Shown here piece by piece: positions 6,039 to 13,318 of a stretch of 17,431 nt of DNA (position 1 is its first letter; every line of letters begins with the position of its first letter). Under the pieces are notes generated by a model. That model was given only the letters and a program-made list of their open reading frames with translations, searched no databases and was not told the origin of the DNA. This DNA comes from UBA5941 sp021824385 (GTDB lineage Bacteria > Patescibacteriota > Microgenomatia > UBA8517): assembly GCA_027347685.1 (NCBI GenBank), contig DAIEQM010000003.1, positions 1-17,431 of the forward strand, read 5' to 3'. The position numbers and the translations under genes were made by a program.

Positions 6039-6434
6039 ATGGACGCTCGGTTTAAAATGAGGTATGACTACGGCACGAGTCTGCATACAAAGGGCATGCA
6101 ACTTGCACACAACTGGTTGCCAGTCGTCGAGGAGATTAATCGCATTGCAAACAAGATGTGTCGCTTCGATAGCAAAGTGGGGGAAATTTCATACATCACA
6201 GAAGAGCGGTCGTTTACCCTTTCGTACCAGCTCTGTGGCACCACCTATGTCTTAACGATTAAAATCGGCGATGCGAGTTATGTTCTCACTATCGATCCGA
6301 GCACCGCAGATCACTTGCATGACACACTTGAAATTGTAGGCAAGGCGTCACTCTATGCCGTAGGTGAGGACAATTGGTACAAGGTGGTCTCCGAGTGTTT
6401 AAGTAAGATTTTAGTGTATGTTCCCAACGGGTAA
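6039..6434 (+). CDS. Unknown 131-residue protein
   Basis: Not recognised. The protein is soluble by composition. A helical N-terminal part (HNWLPVVEEINRIANKM) is followed by a strand-rich region in which YVLTI occurs twice, 11 residues apart (TYVLTIKIGDASYVLTID), suggesting a beta-hairpin repeat, and then a helical C-terminus. I place the start at ATG 6039 because an AAGGAG Shine-Dalgarno (6025-6030) lies eight bases upstream; the longer in-frame reading from 5991 would overlap the folD promoter. It is a single-gene transcription unit with its own promoter and a strong terminator directly before the convergent glyA stop. It belongs to the SD-led orphan class. Confidence 0.72.
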   Translation: MDARFKMRYDYGTSLHTKGMQLAHNWLPVVEEINRIANKMCRFDSKVGEISYITEERSFTLSYQLCGTTYVLTIKIGDASYVLTIDPSTADHLHDTLEIVGKASLYAVGEDNWYKVVSECLSKILVYVPNG

Positions 6435-6444
6435 TACACACATA

Positions 6445-6473
6445 GATGCGGGTCCCACTCCCGCATCTTTTTT
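6445..6473 (+). terminator. Intrinsic terminator of the 6039 gene
   Basis: GATGCGGG and CCCGCATC form an 8-bp stem around seven bases, followed by six T. The tail ends five bases before the glyA stop codon on the other strand. The minus strand has no T run after the stem. Confidence 0.9.
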
Positions 6474-6477
6474 ATTC

Positions 6478-7707
6478 TCAAAAATCTACCGGAAACGCCT
6501 CACACAAACTGATTACTTTTGTTCTAATTTCTCCCAGTTTGTTATCGTCTGCAATACTTTGAACTACTTCGTGTATCCAGAGAGCAATTTTCTCCATTTC
6601 TTGCTCCTTCATTCCGCGGGCTGTCACTGCTGGAGTTCCCATTCGAATTCCCGATGGATTAAATGGACCTTTGTCATCAAACGGAACTGAATTCGCATTG
6701 GTTACTATTCCCGCTTTTTCTAGGGCGACGGCGGCTTCTTTTCCAGTTACATTCATGTTTCGCAAATCGATGAGTAACAGATGGTTGTCAGTGCCCCCTG
6801 TTACCAATTCAAAACCAAGGCTTATTAGTTTGCTACTCAAAGACTGTGCATTGAGCACCACTTGATGAGCATAGCTTTTATACTCACTGCTCCCCGCTTT
6901 CTCGAGTGCTAGAGCAATACCTGCAGTCGTATTGTCATGAGGTCCGCCCTGAAGCCCCGGGAAGACGGCTTTATCAATTTTCTTGCCCATATCGGCATCT
7001 TTTTGAAGTCCATTCTTAGTCACCATGATCATCGCGCCTCGGGGGCCTTTGAGCATTTTGTGAGTTGTTGTGGTGATTACATCAAAATACGGAACAGGGC
7101 TGGGGTGTTCTCCTGCGATTACGAGGCCCACAATATGTGAAATATCGGCGACCAAAATTACATCCTTGGGGAATACAGACGCGAATTTTTCAAAATCGAG
7201 CACACGAGGAAACGCCGTCGTCCCCAAAATTAATAGCTTTGGCTTTTCTTGCTTTACCAGATTTTCTATTTCCTCAAAATTAAATGTGCCGTCTTTTGAA
7301 ATACCAAATTGAATACTTTTGAAAAACTTACCAGAAAATGTAATGGTTGGGTGCCCGTGCGTTAAATGTCCACCTGAGCTTAAGTTTAAGCCCATTATTA
7401 CGTCTCCAGGGTTTAAAAGACCCATAAGAACTGCCGAATTTGCCGGGGAACCTGAATACGGTTGTACATTCGCGTGTGGTACCCCAAAGAGTTTTTTTGC
7501 CGATTCAATGGCGAGCCCTTCAATTTCGTCAATAATTTCATTGCCTTGGTAATACCGTTTTCCAATATACCCCTCCGAATATTTATGCATAAGGGGAGAG
7601 CCAACAGCAGCTCTCACTTCAGGGTATGTATAGTTTTCTGAAGGGATAAGCATCAAGGTTTCCCGTTGGCGCTTTATTTCTTTTTCAATAAGTTCATGAA
7701 TTGACAT
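6478..7707 (-). CDS. glyA: Serine hydroxymethyltransferase
   Basis: A 409-residue PLP enzyme of usual length. It has the opening region RQRETLMLIPSENYTYPEV, the YYQGNEIID loop, VADISHIVGL (Asp188, His191) and the cofactor motif TTTTHKMLKGPRG, with Lys217 as the Schiff-base lysine. It moves the serine side-chain carbon to THF, giving glycine and 5,10-methylene-THF, the direct cosubstrate of ThyA and substrate of FolD, both nearby. The start is ATG 7707 (MSIHEL). TATACT (7719-7714) ends exactly six bases before it and no Shine-Dalgarno exists, so the message is probably leaderless. Its promoter and start codon lie inside a divergent promoter for the RNA at 7736-7932. Confidence 0.97.
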   Translation of the reverse strand: MSIHELIEKEIKRQRETLMLIPSENYTYPEVRAAVGSPLMHKYSEGYIGKRYYQGNEIIDEIEGLAIESAKKLFGVPHANVQPYSGSPANSAVLMGLLNPGDVIMGLNLSSGGHLTHGHPTITFSGKFFKSIQFGISKDGTFNFEEIENLVKQEKPKLLILGTTAFPRVLDFEKFASVFPKDVILVADISHIVGLVIAGEHPSPVPYFDVITTTTHKMLKGPRGAMIMVTKNGLQKDADMGKKIDKAVFPGLQGGPHDNTTAGIALALEKAGSSEYKSYAHQVVLNAQSLSSKLISLGFELVTGGTDNHLLLIDLRNMNVTGKEAAVALEKAGIVTNANSVPFDDKGPFNPSGIRMGTPAVTARGMKEQEMEKIALWIHEVVQSIADDNKLGEIRTKVISLCEAFPVDF

Positions 7708-7729
7708 ACAAGAAGTATACACATAAAAT
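7701..7729 (+). promoter_or_regulatory. Sigma-70-type promoter of the 7736-7932 RNA, overlapping the glyA start
   Basis: TTGACA (7701-7706), a 17-base spacer and TAAAAT (7724-7729). The -35 overlaps the glyA start codon (7707-7705) and the spacer contains the glyA -10 (7719-7714). The predicted +1 is near 7736, at the first base of the RNA closing stem region. Confidence 0.7.
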
Positions 7730-7735
7730 ATCGTT

Positions 7736-7932
7736 TACTGCAGTCGGTGAAGCTTAGCTTTCGCGTTTATTTTCACACACACAGCAAAGGTAACAATACA
7801 TGAACCGAATGTTTCTGGAGCTGGACTAACGAAGAATTCTAACCAGAGTTTTTGGCCCTAACCGGGAAACATATTCACCAAAAATCGTGCCGACTGCAAA
7901 TCGCCCCCTCATTTAAAAAGGGGGCGCTTTTT
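7736..7932 (+). ncRNA. Candidate structured small RNA, class unknown
   Basis: About 197 bases with promoter, long-range pairing and terminator but no sizeable ORF. TGCAGTCGG (7739-7747) pairs perfectly with CCGACTGCA (7890-7898), joining the two ends. An inner helix pairs 7807-7816 with 7865-7876 with a two-base bulge, and CTGG (7821-7824) can pair with CCAG (7843-7846). GGTGAA (7746-7751) can alternatively pair with TTCACC (7874-7879), overlapping both helices. CTAAC occurs three times (7826, 7839, 7858) in the apical part. The closed stem, internal bubble and apical hairpins resemble 6S RNA in outline, but I see no diagnostic motif. A nine-codon ORF (7800-7829) behind AAAGG is the only coding alternative. 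Confidence 0.6.
7902..7932 (+). terminator. Intrinsic terminator of the small RNA
   Basis: CGCCCCC (7902-7908) pairs with GGGGGCG (7920-7926), followed by CTTTTT. It ends just before the convergent dcd stop (7940-7938). On the minus strand the stem is followed only by ATTTG, so it may weakly serve dcd as well. Confidence 0.85.
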
Positions 7933-7937
7933 ATGCC

Positions 7938-8600
7938 TTACATAGGCTTCGGAAGCATCGATTTCGGGTCCCAGCTCCCAATGAGCTGCTCAAGGTTTGT
8001 CGTAGACTGATAGTGCCCAGTACTTGAATACAACTGCTCAGGCACTTCTACTGACTCAAAATGAATTTGAGCAATCCGAACCCCCACCGTTAAAATAATA
8101 ATGTACGGCCCGTTGTTTCGAATTTCCATGGTCCAGCGATTGAAATATCCCACATCTCCAAAACCGGCACACATACAGACAGAAATACCACTTCGCCCAG
8201 CAGTTGAGCGTGCATGCATTGATGTTGTTACCCTTCTTACCCCGCCGACAAACTCGTTTGTGTGAGCAAGAATAAGCTCACTCGGCTTAAGCGCAATCAC
8301 GCGGTCGTCCGGAGGAATACTGTGTCGTTTCATTTCTTCTTTCGTGAGAAGGTATCGCGCAGATTCAGCCTTTTCAGGCTCGCTCCAGCGGTTGCCGATA
8401 CTCTCTTCACTTTTTGGATTAAACATCGTGTATTCACGGTCAAACATGCCATCAGGAAAATCAAAGCGGGCGCGAACAAAATATTCACCGAGAGTTACAT
8501 CGTAACTTACGGTGTGTAGGTGCTCTCTGTTAAATGGTGAAATGACGATTTCCCCTTCAGCCATCAGCTGAAGTATTTGCCAGTCAACAAGTAAGGCCAT
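7938..8600 (-). CDS. dcd: dCTP deaminase, possibly bifunctional with dUTPase
   Basis: A 220-residue member of the trimeric dCTP deaminase/dUTPase family. The N-terminus VISPF...VSYDVTLGEYF matches the family SyDltlG strand. The active-site region is RSTAGRSG (131-138), followed by CAGFGDVGYF and TMEIRN, with Glu159 as the expected catalytic base. The reaction is dCTP to dUTP plus ammonia. GR in RSTAGR and AGF are, as I recall, closer to bifunctional enzymes that go on to dUMP than to the E. coli RSSLAR...AHR type; no separate dUTPase is visible here. AAGGAG (8613-8608) lies seven bases before the ATG, and a possible TATATT (8641-8636) abuts the upstream kinase stop. It lies in the same direction as the kinase, 41 nt downstream. 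Confidence 0.88.
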   Translation of the reverse strand: MALLVDWQILQLMAEGEIVISPFNREHLHTVSYDVTLGEYFVRARFDFPDGMFDREYTMFNPKSEESIGNRWSEPEKAESARYLLTKEEMKRHSIPPDDRVIALKPSELILAHTNEFVGGVRRVTTSMHARSTAGRSGISVCMCAGFGDVGYFNRWTMEIRNNGPYIIILTVGVRIAQIHFESVEVPEQLYSSTGHYQSTTNLEQLIGSWDPKSMLPKPM

Positions 8601-8641
8601 TACAAAACTCCTTTAGCTAAAAATTCACTAGAGAAAATATA

Positions 8642-9238
8642 TCACAAACGAGCTGAAGCATTTTGGACAATATGAAGAATATCAGTGTGAACGAGCTCTT
8701 CCTGTTGGTTTGCATTTACCACTTCCCATCCGTAGGCCTTCGCAAGTTCACGATGTACATCTCGTATTCCTTCCCAATTCACGTCATCTTCAAATCGGTG
8801 TCCTCGCTCGATTCCCGAGCTATAGCGCGCCTCCCCATCGAGAAGAATTGATACATCGGGGAGGAGGAGATCGTTATTTATTTCCTCCAATAGTTGTTGG
8901 GGAACCCCCTCGAACATACCATGTGCAATTCCGGTTCCAATATATGCTTCGCCCACAACCGTTCTATCCTCAAGTGCAATTTTCAAAATTTGTTCAAAAT
9001 CTTTTCTGTTTTGGGCATACAGACGCTGAAGATCAACCGGCGTCGCTGGCACCCCCGCTCTCAAAATACTATTAATCATGGGGCCAGTTGGTTCTAAATC
9101 ATAAACGGGATACTTAACATAGTTTGCGTCCAGAGCGGCTGCAAGTTTATGAGATTGAACCGTTTTCCCCAGATTTGGAGCACCATAAATGACAATAAAC
9201 AAGTTTGCTGCTTTCGCAGTGAATGGGAATGTATTCAT
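8642..9238 (-). CDS. tmk: Thymidylate kinase-like P-loop nucleotide kinase
   Basis: A 198-residue P-loop kinase. Walker A is GAPNLGKT at residues 19-26. VKYPVYDLEPTGPMINSIL resembles the substrate-binding P-x-x-x-x-x-T-G region of dTMP kinases, DR at 91-92 with the following AYIGTGIAHG matches the DRxxxSxxAYQ helix, and ERGHRFED resembles the lid segment. The expected reaction is dTMP plus ATP to dTDP. The serine and Gln of the DRY...S.AYQ motif are changed, so a broader deoxynucleotide kinase is possible. I use ATG 9238. ATG 9259 is also in frame and sits nine bases after a TATATT box, so the start is uncertain by seven residues. No Shine-Dalgarno is seen. Divergent from thyA, upstream of dcd. 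Confidence 0.75.
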   Translation of the reverse strand: MNTFPFTAKAANLFIVIYGAPNLGKTVQSHKLAAALDANYVKYPVYDLEPTGPMINSILRAGVPATPVDLQRLYAQNRKDFEQILKIALEDRTVVGEAYIGTGIAHGMFEGVPQQLLEEINNDLLLPDVSILLDGEARYSSGIERGHRFEDDVNWEGIRDVHRELAKAYGWEVVNANQQEELVHTDILHIVQNASARL

Positions 9239-9248
9239 GAACTGCTTC

Positions 9249-9276
9249 TTGTATAACATACACGCGATAATATATA
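9249..9276 (+). promoter_or_regulatory. Possible thyA-folA promoter
   Basis: TTGTAT (9249-9254), 16 bases and TATATA (9271-9276). This AT-rich stretch also contains the minus-strand TATATT that could serve the kinase, so the divergent promoters overlap. The exact boxes are uncertain because of the TA run. Confidence 0.4.
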
Positions 9277-9325
9277 TACAGAAAGTCAAAGATTAGTTTG
9301 TACATTTACAAGAAAGGTACTGAAC

Positions 9326-10258
9326 TTGAATGCTGATCGTGAATATCTTCGGGTACTCAGCAATGTATACCAAAGCAAGCGGTTCAAAAAAGACCGCACA
9401 GGCACTGGTACATGGTCAAATTTTGGGGAACTACTTTCGTTCGACTTGCAAGAGGGTTTTCCGCTTTTAACGACCAAAAAAATGCCGTTCAAGCTGATCA
9501 TCAAAGAGCTGCTCTGGTTTATAAGCGGTTCAACAAATATACAACCACTTCTTAAAGAAGGGGTGCATATTTGGACTGAATGGCCGTTTCGACACTACAA
9601 CCAAGAAATGGGTACATGGGACGCACTTTCCAAACAGCGTGGATCTCCCGTGTGGAAGCTAGCTGTTGATGTGTTTGAAAAAGCAATAATAGACTGGGAC
9701 AATTTTGCCGCACAATGGGGCGAGCTTGGGCCAGTATATGGAAAACAGTGGCGTGCTTTTTCGGGGCCACATGGTGAAACAGTCGACCAACTACAAGAAG
9801 TCATTGATCTCATTCAAAAAGATCCTGCTTCTCGCCGAATGGTAGTAAACAGTTGGAATGCAGCTGAAATTCCTGCGATGGTTCCATCGGGTCTGCCTCC
9901 CTGTCACCTCCTTTTTCAGTTTTACGTTCATGATCAAACGCTTTCGTGTGCGGTAGTTATGCGCTCGGCAGACATGTTTCTCGGCGTTCCGTTTAACATC
10001 GCCTCGTACGCGGCGCTCACCCATCTGGTTGCCAACGTATGCCGGTTGAACGTAGGGAGCTTAAAAATTTTTATGGTTGATTGTCACATATATATCAACC
10101 ATGAATCTCAGGTCCGTGAGCAACTCAGTCGAACCCCGTTCGACTTACCGACACTAAGCATTAAACCGTTAAGTAGCATTGATGGGGTATTTTTGGATGA
10201 TTTCGTTTTGAGTGGCTATCAAAGCCACCCAGCACTCAAAGGAGAAATAGCAATATGA
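9326..10258 (+). CDS. thyA: Thymidylate synthase ThyA with TTG start
   Basis: A 310-residue ThyA, which converts dUMP and methylene-THF to dTMP and dihydrofolate. Visible motifs are DRTGTGT near residue 23, GFPLLTTKK, DPASRRMVV from residue 166 (phosphate-binding arginines), LPPCH with the nucleophile Cys193, and FLGVPFNIASYA. The usual RSCD next to the substrate phosphate is RSAD. The start appears to be TTG 9326: it has AAAGG eight bases upstream and begins the protein where the family begins, and no in-frame ATG lies upstream. An ATG at 9330 is out of frame. The last codon overlaps the folA start as ATGA, so the two are translationally coupled. Confidence 0.95.
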   Translation: MNADREYLRVLSNVYQSKRFKKDRTGTGTWSNFGELLSFDLQEGFPLLTTKKMPFKLIIKELLWFISGSTNIQPLLKEGVHIWTEWPFRHYNQEMGTWDALSKQRGSPVWKLAVDVFEKAIIDWDNFAAQWGELGPVYGKQWRAFSGPHGETVDQLQEVIDLIQKDPASRRMVVNSWNAAEIPAMVPSGLPPCHLLFQFYVHDQTLSCAVVMRSADMFLGVPFNIASYAALTHLVANVCRLNVGSLKIFMVDCHIYINHESQVREQLSRTPFDLPTLSIKPLSSIDGVFLDDFVLSGYQSHPALKGEIAI

Positions 10259-10749
10259 TCACGCTTATAGCGGCGCTCGCAAACAATCGAGTAATTGGTG
10301 TAAACGGAACGATTCCTTTTGATGAGCAAGCAGACCGTAGGCAGTTTGCCATTGCGACAAGAGGACATGTGGTTGTCATGGGACGCGTGACGTTTGAAAG
10401 CATCGGCAAGCCGCTTCCAAACAGAACGAATATGGTTCTCACCAATAATCGGTCTTGGACAGCAGAAGGGGTGCTTGTCGAACGAAGTTTTTCAGAGTGT
10501 TTGGCAAGTGTGTTGTATCTGTCAAAACACCAAGATGTCATGATCATTGGCGGCGAGAAAGTTTACAAGCTCTTCATGCCATATGCTAAACAGATGATCT
10601 TGACGCATGTAGATGCAGATGTGAAGGGTGACACGTATTTTCCCCAATTTCATTACCAGGATTGGGATGCAAAAGTGGTTATGCACCATGGAGCAGATGA
10701 CAAAAATCAGTATCCATTTGTCGTGCGAATGTATACAAAGAAGTTGTAG
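10255..10749 (+). CDS. folA: Dihydrofolate reductase
   Basis: A 164-residue DHFR of normal length, which reduces dihydrofolate released by ThyA back to THF with NADPH. It shows the N-terminal strand LIAALANNRVIGVNGTIP, the acidic residue in ADRRQF at the substrate site, the cofactor motifs VVMGRVTFESIGKPLPNR and MIIGGEKVYKLFMPYA, and the LTHVDADVKGDTYFP ending. The family IPW tryptophan is Phe (IPF). The start codon overlaps the thyA stop (ATGA at 10255-10258), and AAAGGAG at 10238-10244 lies inside thyA, about 10 bases upstream. Thus thyA-folA is a two-gene operon, ending at the hairpin at 10768-10792. Confidence 0.96.
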   Translation: MITLIAALANNRVIGVNGTIPFDEQADRRQFAIATRGHVVVMGRVTFESIGKPLPNRTNMVLTNNRSWTAEGVLVERSFSECLASVLYLSKHQDVMIIGGEKVYKLFMPYAKQMILTHVDADVKGDTYFPQFHYQDWDAKVVMHHGADDKNQYPFVVRMYTKKL

Positions 10750-10767
10750 AAAGTTTGCAATAAAGAA

Positions 10768-10792
10768 GGGTGAGCGTTTCATACGCTCACCC
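10768..10792. terminator. Shared hairpin between folA and the 11107-10805 gene
   Basis: GGGTGAGCGT and ACGCTCACCC form a 10-bp stem with a five-base loop between two convergent genes. The minus side is followed by TTCTTTATT and the plus side by TTAATA, so it suits minus-strand termination better but may serve both. Confidence 0.75.
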
Positions 10793-10804
10793 TTAATACA
10801 GTAC

Positions 10805-11107
10805 TTATTCTTCACGATCACTATTCTTGAAATACCCTCTACTGGATGTCCAGTGCAATGTTTGATCCTTATAGGGCCGGTTCAAAAACCAAAGAACGAG
10901 CAAAACCACAGCCCCAATACCACAAACACTCAGTCTTCCCAATGTCCCGGCCGACAAAAAGTAGGCAACCCCAATGCCACCAAAGATAACTGCGAAAACT
11001 AAGAGCAAAAGATTTCGCCACACCTTTTTGCTACCTGCAACTGCAACTTCAGACGTAACACGTACAATCTTCTGAGTACGCGTTTCCAATTTTTCAGGGA
11101 CAGTCAT
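10805..11107 (-). CDS. Small two-helix membrane protein, unknown function
   Basis: A 100-residue protein I do not recognise. A charged N-terminal region of about 30 residues, probably helical, is followed by membrane helices at about 32-53 and 58-76 and a polar C-terminal tail. The start is ATG 11107: GGAGG lies eight bases upstream, and the longer in-frame reading would begin with a TTG inside that ribosome site. It has a good promoter (TTGTTT, 17 bases, TATAGT at 11172-11144) immediately after the topA stop, and the hairpin at 10768-10792 ends it. Self-contained transcription unit of the SD-led orphan class. Confidence 0.75.
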   Translation of the reverse strand: MTVPEKLETRTQKIVRVTSEVAVAGSKKVWRNLLLLVFAVIFGGIGVAYFLSAGTLGRLSVCGIGAVVLLVLWFLNRPYKDQTLHWTSSRGYFKNSDREE

Positions 11108-11143
11108 TGCAAAGCCCTCCAATTAAATAGAATATGCTGCGTT

Positions 11144-11172
11144 ACTATACCACAAATCCACCAGGAAAACAA
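11144..11172 (-). promoter_or_regulatory. Promoter of the 11107-10805 gene
   Basis: TTGTTT (11172-11167), 17 bases and TATAGT (11149-11144) preceded by TTGTGG. The leader is about 30 nt with the GGAGG site. It sits just downstream of topA with no topA terminator before it. Confidence 0.6.
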
Positions 11173-11180
11173 ATTATAGG

Positions 11181-13220
11181 TTATTCGACTTGCTCTTTAT
11201 CTTCATCGATTGGAGCATCTTCTTTTGAAGGATCTTTCCAACTTGCATAGTCACAATCTGGGTACCGACTACAGCCATAAAATCGTCTTCCTTTTTTGGT
11301 TTTTTTCATCACAACTTCCCCTTCCAAACATTTTGGACATTTCATATCAATTTTATGTACAATTTTTTCGGTGTATTTGCAGTCAGGAAATAGGCTGCAA
11401 CTAATGAACTTTCCAAATCTTCCCTGCCGTATTACCAATTCCCCCGTTCTCGTTTCTTCACCTGCCTCACGAGCAGTTTTACATTCAGGGCATTCGCGTC
11501 CTACACTTTGCGTGGCAATTTTAATGCGTGGTGCATTTTTTTCGACTTCAATAAGTTGCTTATCAAACGGACCCCAAAAATTCTTAATTTCTTTATGCCA
11601 GTCTAGGGAACCGGCAGCAACTTTATCCAAGTTGTCTTCCATTGCAGCAGTAAACCCATACTCAAAAACATCGGGGAAATTACTTACCAAAAAGTCGTTG
11701 ACTGCAATTCCCACACTTGTCGGGGTAAACTTGCCCTCATCCTTTTCCACATAAGCTCGAGCTTGAATAGTGGAAATAGTCGGTGCATAGGTTGAAGGTC
11801 TACCGATGCCGAGTTTTTCCAAGGTTTTAATGAGTGACGCTTCGTTAAATCGTGCTGGTGGCTGTGTAAATTTTTGTTCAGACAAAACCTTGTTCAAGGT
11901 TAACGCTTCGTCTTTGTTTACATTAGGCAATATGACAACGCCATCTTCATCGGTCTTTTGCGGAAAGAGCTTTCTCCATCCATCAAACTTCATGATTTGT
12001 CCAGAAGTTCGGAGCGTGTATTCAGTCTCCGTACCAGAGGCTAAAACACTAATCGCAGTTTCATCAAAAATAGATTCGCTCATCTGGGAAGCCATAAAAC
12101 GCCTCCAAATAAGGTCATACAGACGCTGCTCAGCAGGTTCAGTGAGGTTTTGGTTATTCAAAGCATTGGCCTTTGTCATGTCTGTTGGGCGAATGGCTTC
12201 ATGTGCCTCCTGTGCAAGTTTGCTCTGCTTTTTGTAGAAGTTTGGAGATTCTGGTAAATAATTTGCTCCAAAATTGTTTGAAATATATTTTCGAGAAGCA
12301 TCAATCGCTTGAGCGGCAATGTTTACTGAGTCGGTACGATGATAGGTAATGACACCTTCTTCGTACAGTTTTTGTGCCAAACTCATGGTGCGTTTTGCAG
12401 ACCAGCCGAACAGACGTGCACCAGCCTGAGTCATGGTTGATGTCGTAAACGGAGCGTATGCGTGTTTCCTAACTTCGCGCTTTTTTATGTCTAATATTTT
12501 GTAATTACTTTTCTCCAAACCCTTCACCGCATTTTGTGCGTCAGTTTCGTTGTGAATTTCAGCAGTTTTTCCGTTTATTTTCGAAAGATTTATTACAAAG
12601 TTTTCATTTGAAACAGACTTTACATCAGCACCGATTTCCCAATATTCCACAGGTTTAAAGGCTTCAATTTCTCGCTCTTTTTCCACAATAAGTCTGACTG
12701 CAACCGACTGTACCCGACCTGCTGATAAACCAATACGAACTTTTTTCCACAACAGTGGTGAAACTTTATATCCCACGAGTCGATCCAGTACCCGTCGTGC
12801 AGTTTGTGCGTCTACCAGATGTGCGTCCACATCATGCGGGTGTGCAATTGCTTCCTCAACGGCAGACTTGGTAATTTCATGAAAGACAATTCGGCGTATA
12901 TGTTCAGGAGTTACTTTAAGTTTTGCGTCACTTAAAATTTCTGCAACATGTGCCGAGATGGCTTCCCCTTCTCGATCAGGATCTGTTGCGAGAAATATTT
13001 CTGTTGCTTTTTTTGCAGCAGCTACAATTGCTTTAATGTTTGCTTCTTGCTTTGGTACATTCTCAAACACAGGCTCAAAGTTTTTTTCAACATCAACTCC
13101 AAGTTTACTTTTTGGTAAATCTTTAATGTGTCCTTTTGTGGCCACCACATCGTATCCGTCTCCAAGGAAACGGTTGAGTGTTTTAGCTTTTGTGGGCGAC
13201 TCAACAATAATGAGATTCAT
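11181..13220 (-). CDS. topA: DNA topoisomerase I (type IA)
   Basis: A 679-residue enzyme that relaxes negative supercoils by cutting one strand and passing the other. The N-terminal Toprim domain has Glu7 in LIIVESPTKA and DPDRE at 80-84, which binds Mg. The active-site tyrosine is Tyr293 in ITYHRTDS, matching the E. coli ITYMRTDS. The C-terminus carries two four-cysteine zinc modules, starting CPEC and CPKC and each ending in PDC, and an acidic tail. It is shorter than the E. coli enzyme (865 residues), with fewer C-terminal modules. The ATG at 13220 has no Shine-Dalgarno; TATAAG (13235-13230) ends nine bases upstream. A second possible -10, TATCAT after GTGTGG (13284-13279), would give a leader of about 50 nt. 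Confidence 0.97.
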   Translation of the reverse strand: MNLIIVESPTKAKTLNRFLGDGYDVVATKGHIKDLPKSKLGVDVEKNFEPVFENVPKQEANIKAIVAAAKKATEIFLATDPDREGEAISAHVAEILSDAKLKVTPEHIRRIVFHEITKSAVEEAIAHPHDVDAHLVDAQTARRVLDRLVGYKVSPLLWKKVRIGLSAGRVQSVAVRLIVEKEREIEAFKPVEYWEIGADVKSVSNENFVINLSKINGKTAEIHNETDAQNAVKGLEKSNYKILDIKKREVRKHAYAPFTTSTMTQAGARLFGWSAKRTMSLAQKLYEEGVITYHRTDSVNIAAQAIDASRKYISNNFGANYLPESPNFYKKQSKLAQEAHEAIRPTDMTKANALNNQNLTEPAEQRLYDLIWRRFMASQMSESIFDETAISVLASGTETEYTLRTSGQIMKFDGWRKLFPQKTDEDGVVILPNVNKDEALTLNKVLSEQKFTQPPARFNEASLIKTLEKLGIGRPSTYAPTISTIQARAYVEKDEGKFTPTSVGIAVNDFLVSNFPDVFEYGFTAAMEDNLDKVAAGSLDWHKEIKNFWGPFDKQLIEVEKNAPRIKIATQSVGRECPECKTAREAGEETRTGELVIRQGRFGKFISCSLFPDCKYTEKIVHKIDMKCPKCLEGEVVMKKTKKGRRFYGCSRYPDCDYASWKDPSKEDAPIDEDKEQVE

Positions 13221-13229
13221 AGATTAGAG

Positions 13230-13290
13230 CTTATAGAGAAACGATCAAGAAAGAAACGGTCAAATTAAAACGAACTGGATGATACCACAC
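13230..13290 (-). promoter_or_regulatory. topA upstream region with two -10 candidates and a direct repeat
   Basis: The minus strand has GTGTGG-TATCAT (13290-13279) and TATAAG (13235-13230). Between them GAAACG(A/G)TCAA occurs twice on the plus strand (13238-13248 and 13253-13263), 15 bases apart. The repeat could be an operator, but two copies are weak evidence. Confidence 0.35.
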
Positions 13291-13318
13291 TTTTGAGCGT
13301 AAATGTATCAATTTGAGC

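Noticed and set aside
7800..7875. tRNA gene in the glyA-dcd gap
   Set aside because: I could not fit a cloverleaf: there is no seven-base acceptor pairing at tRNA length, no T-arm GTTCRA motif and no plausible anticodon arm. The long-range stem spans about 160 bases instead.
7736..7932. Glycine or THF riboswitch for glyA
   Set aside because: The transcript runs away from glyA on the opposite strand, and the glyA message appears to start at its ATG, leaving no leader for a riboswitch.
6478..10258. Alternative genetic code with TGA as glycine
   Set aside because: TGA ends glyA, the tmk-like gene and thyA exactly where the families end, and tryptophans are encoded by TGG in the normal way.
11806..12237. 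143-codon plus-strand frame inside topA, and others at 11296-11754 and 14738-15142
   Set aside because: Long antisense frames over topA and mrdA, whose motifs are continuous on the minus strand. No promoter or Shine-Dalgarno, and no recognisable protein pattern.
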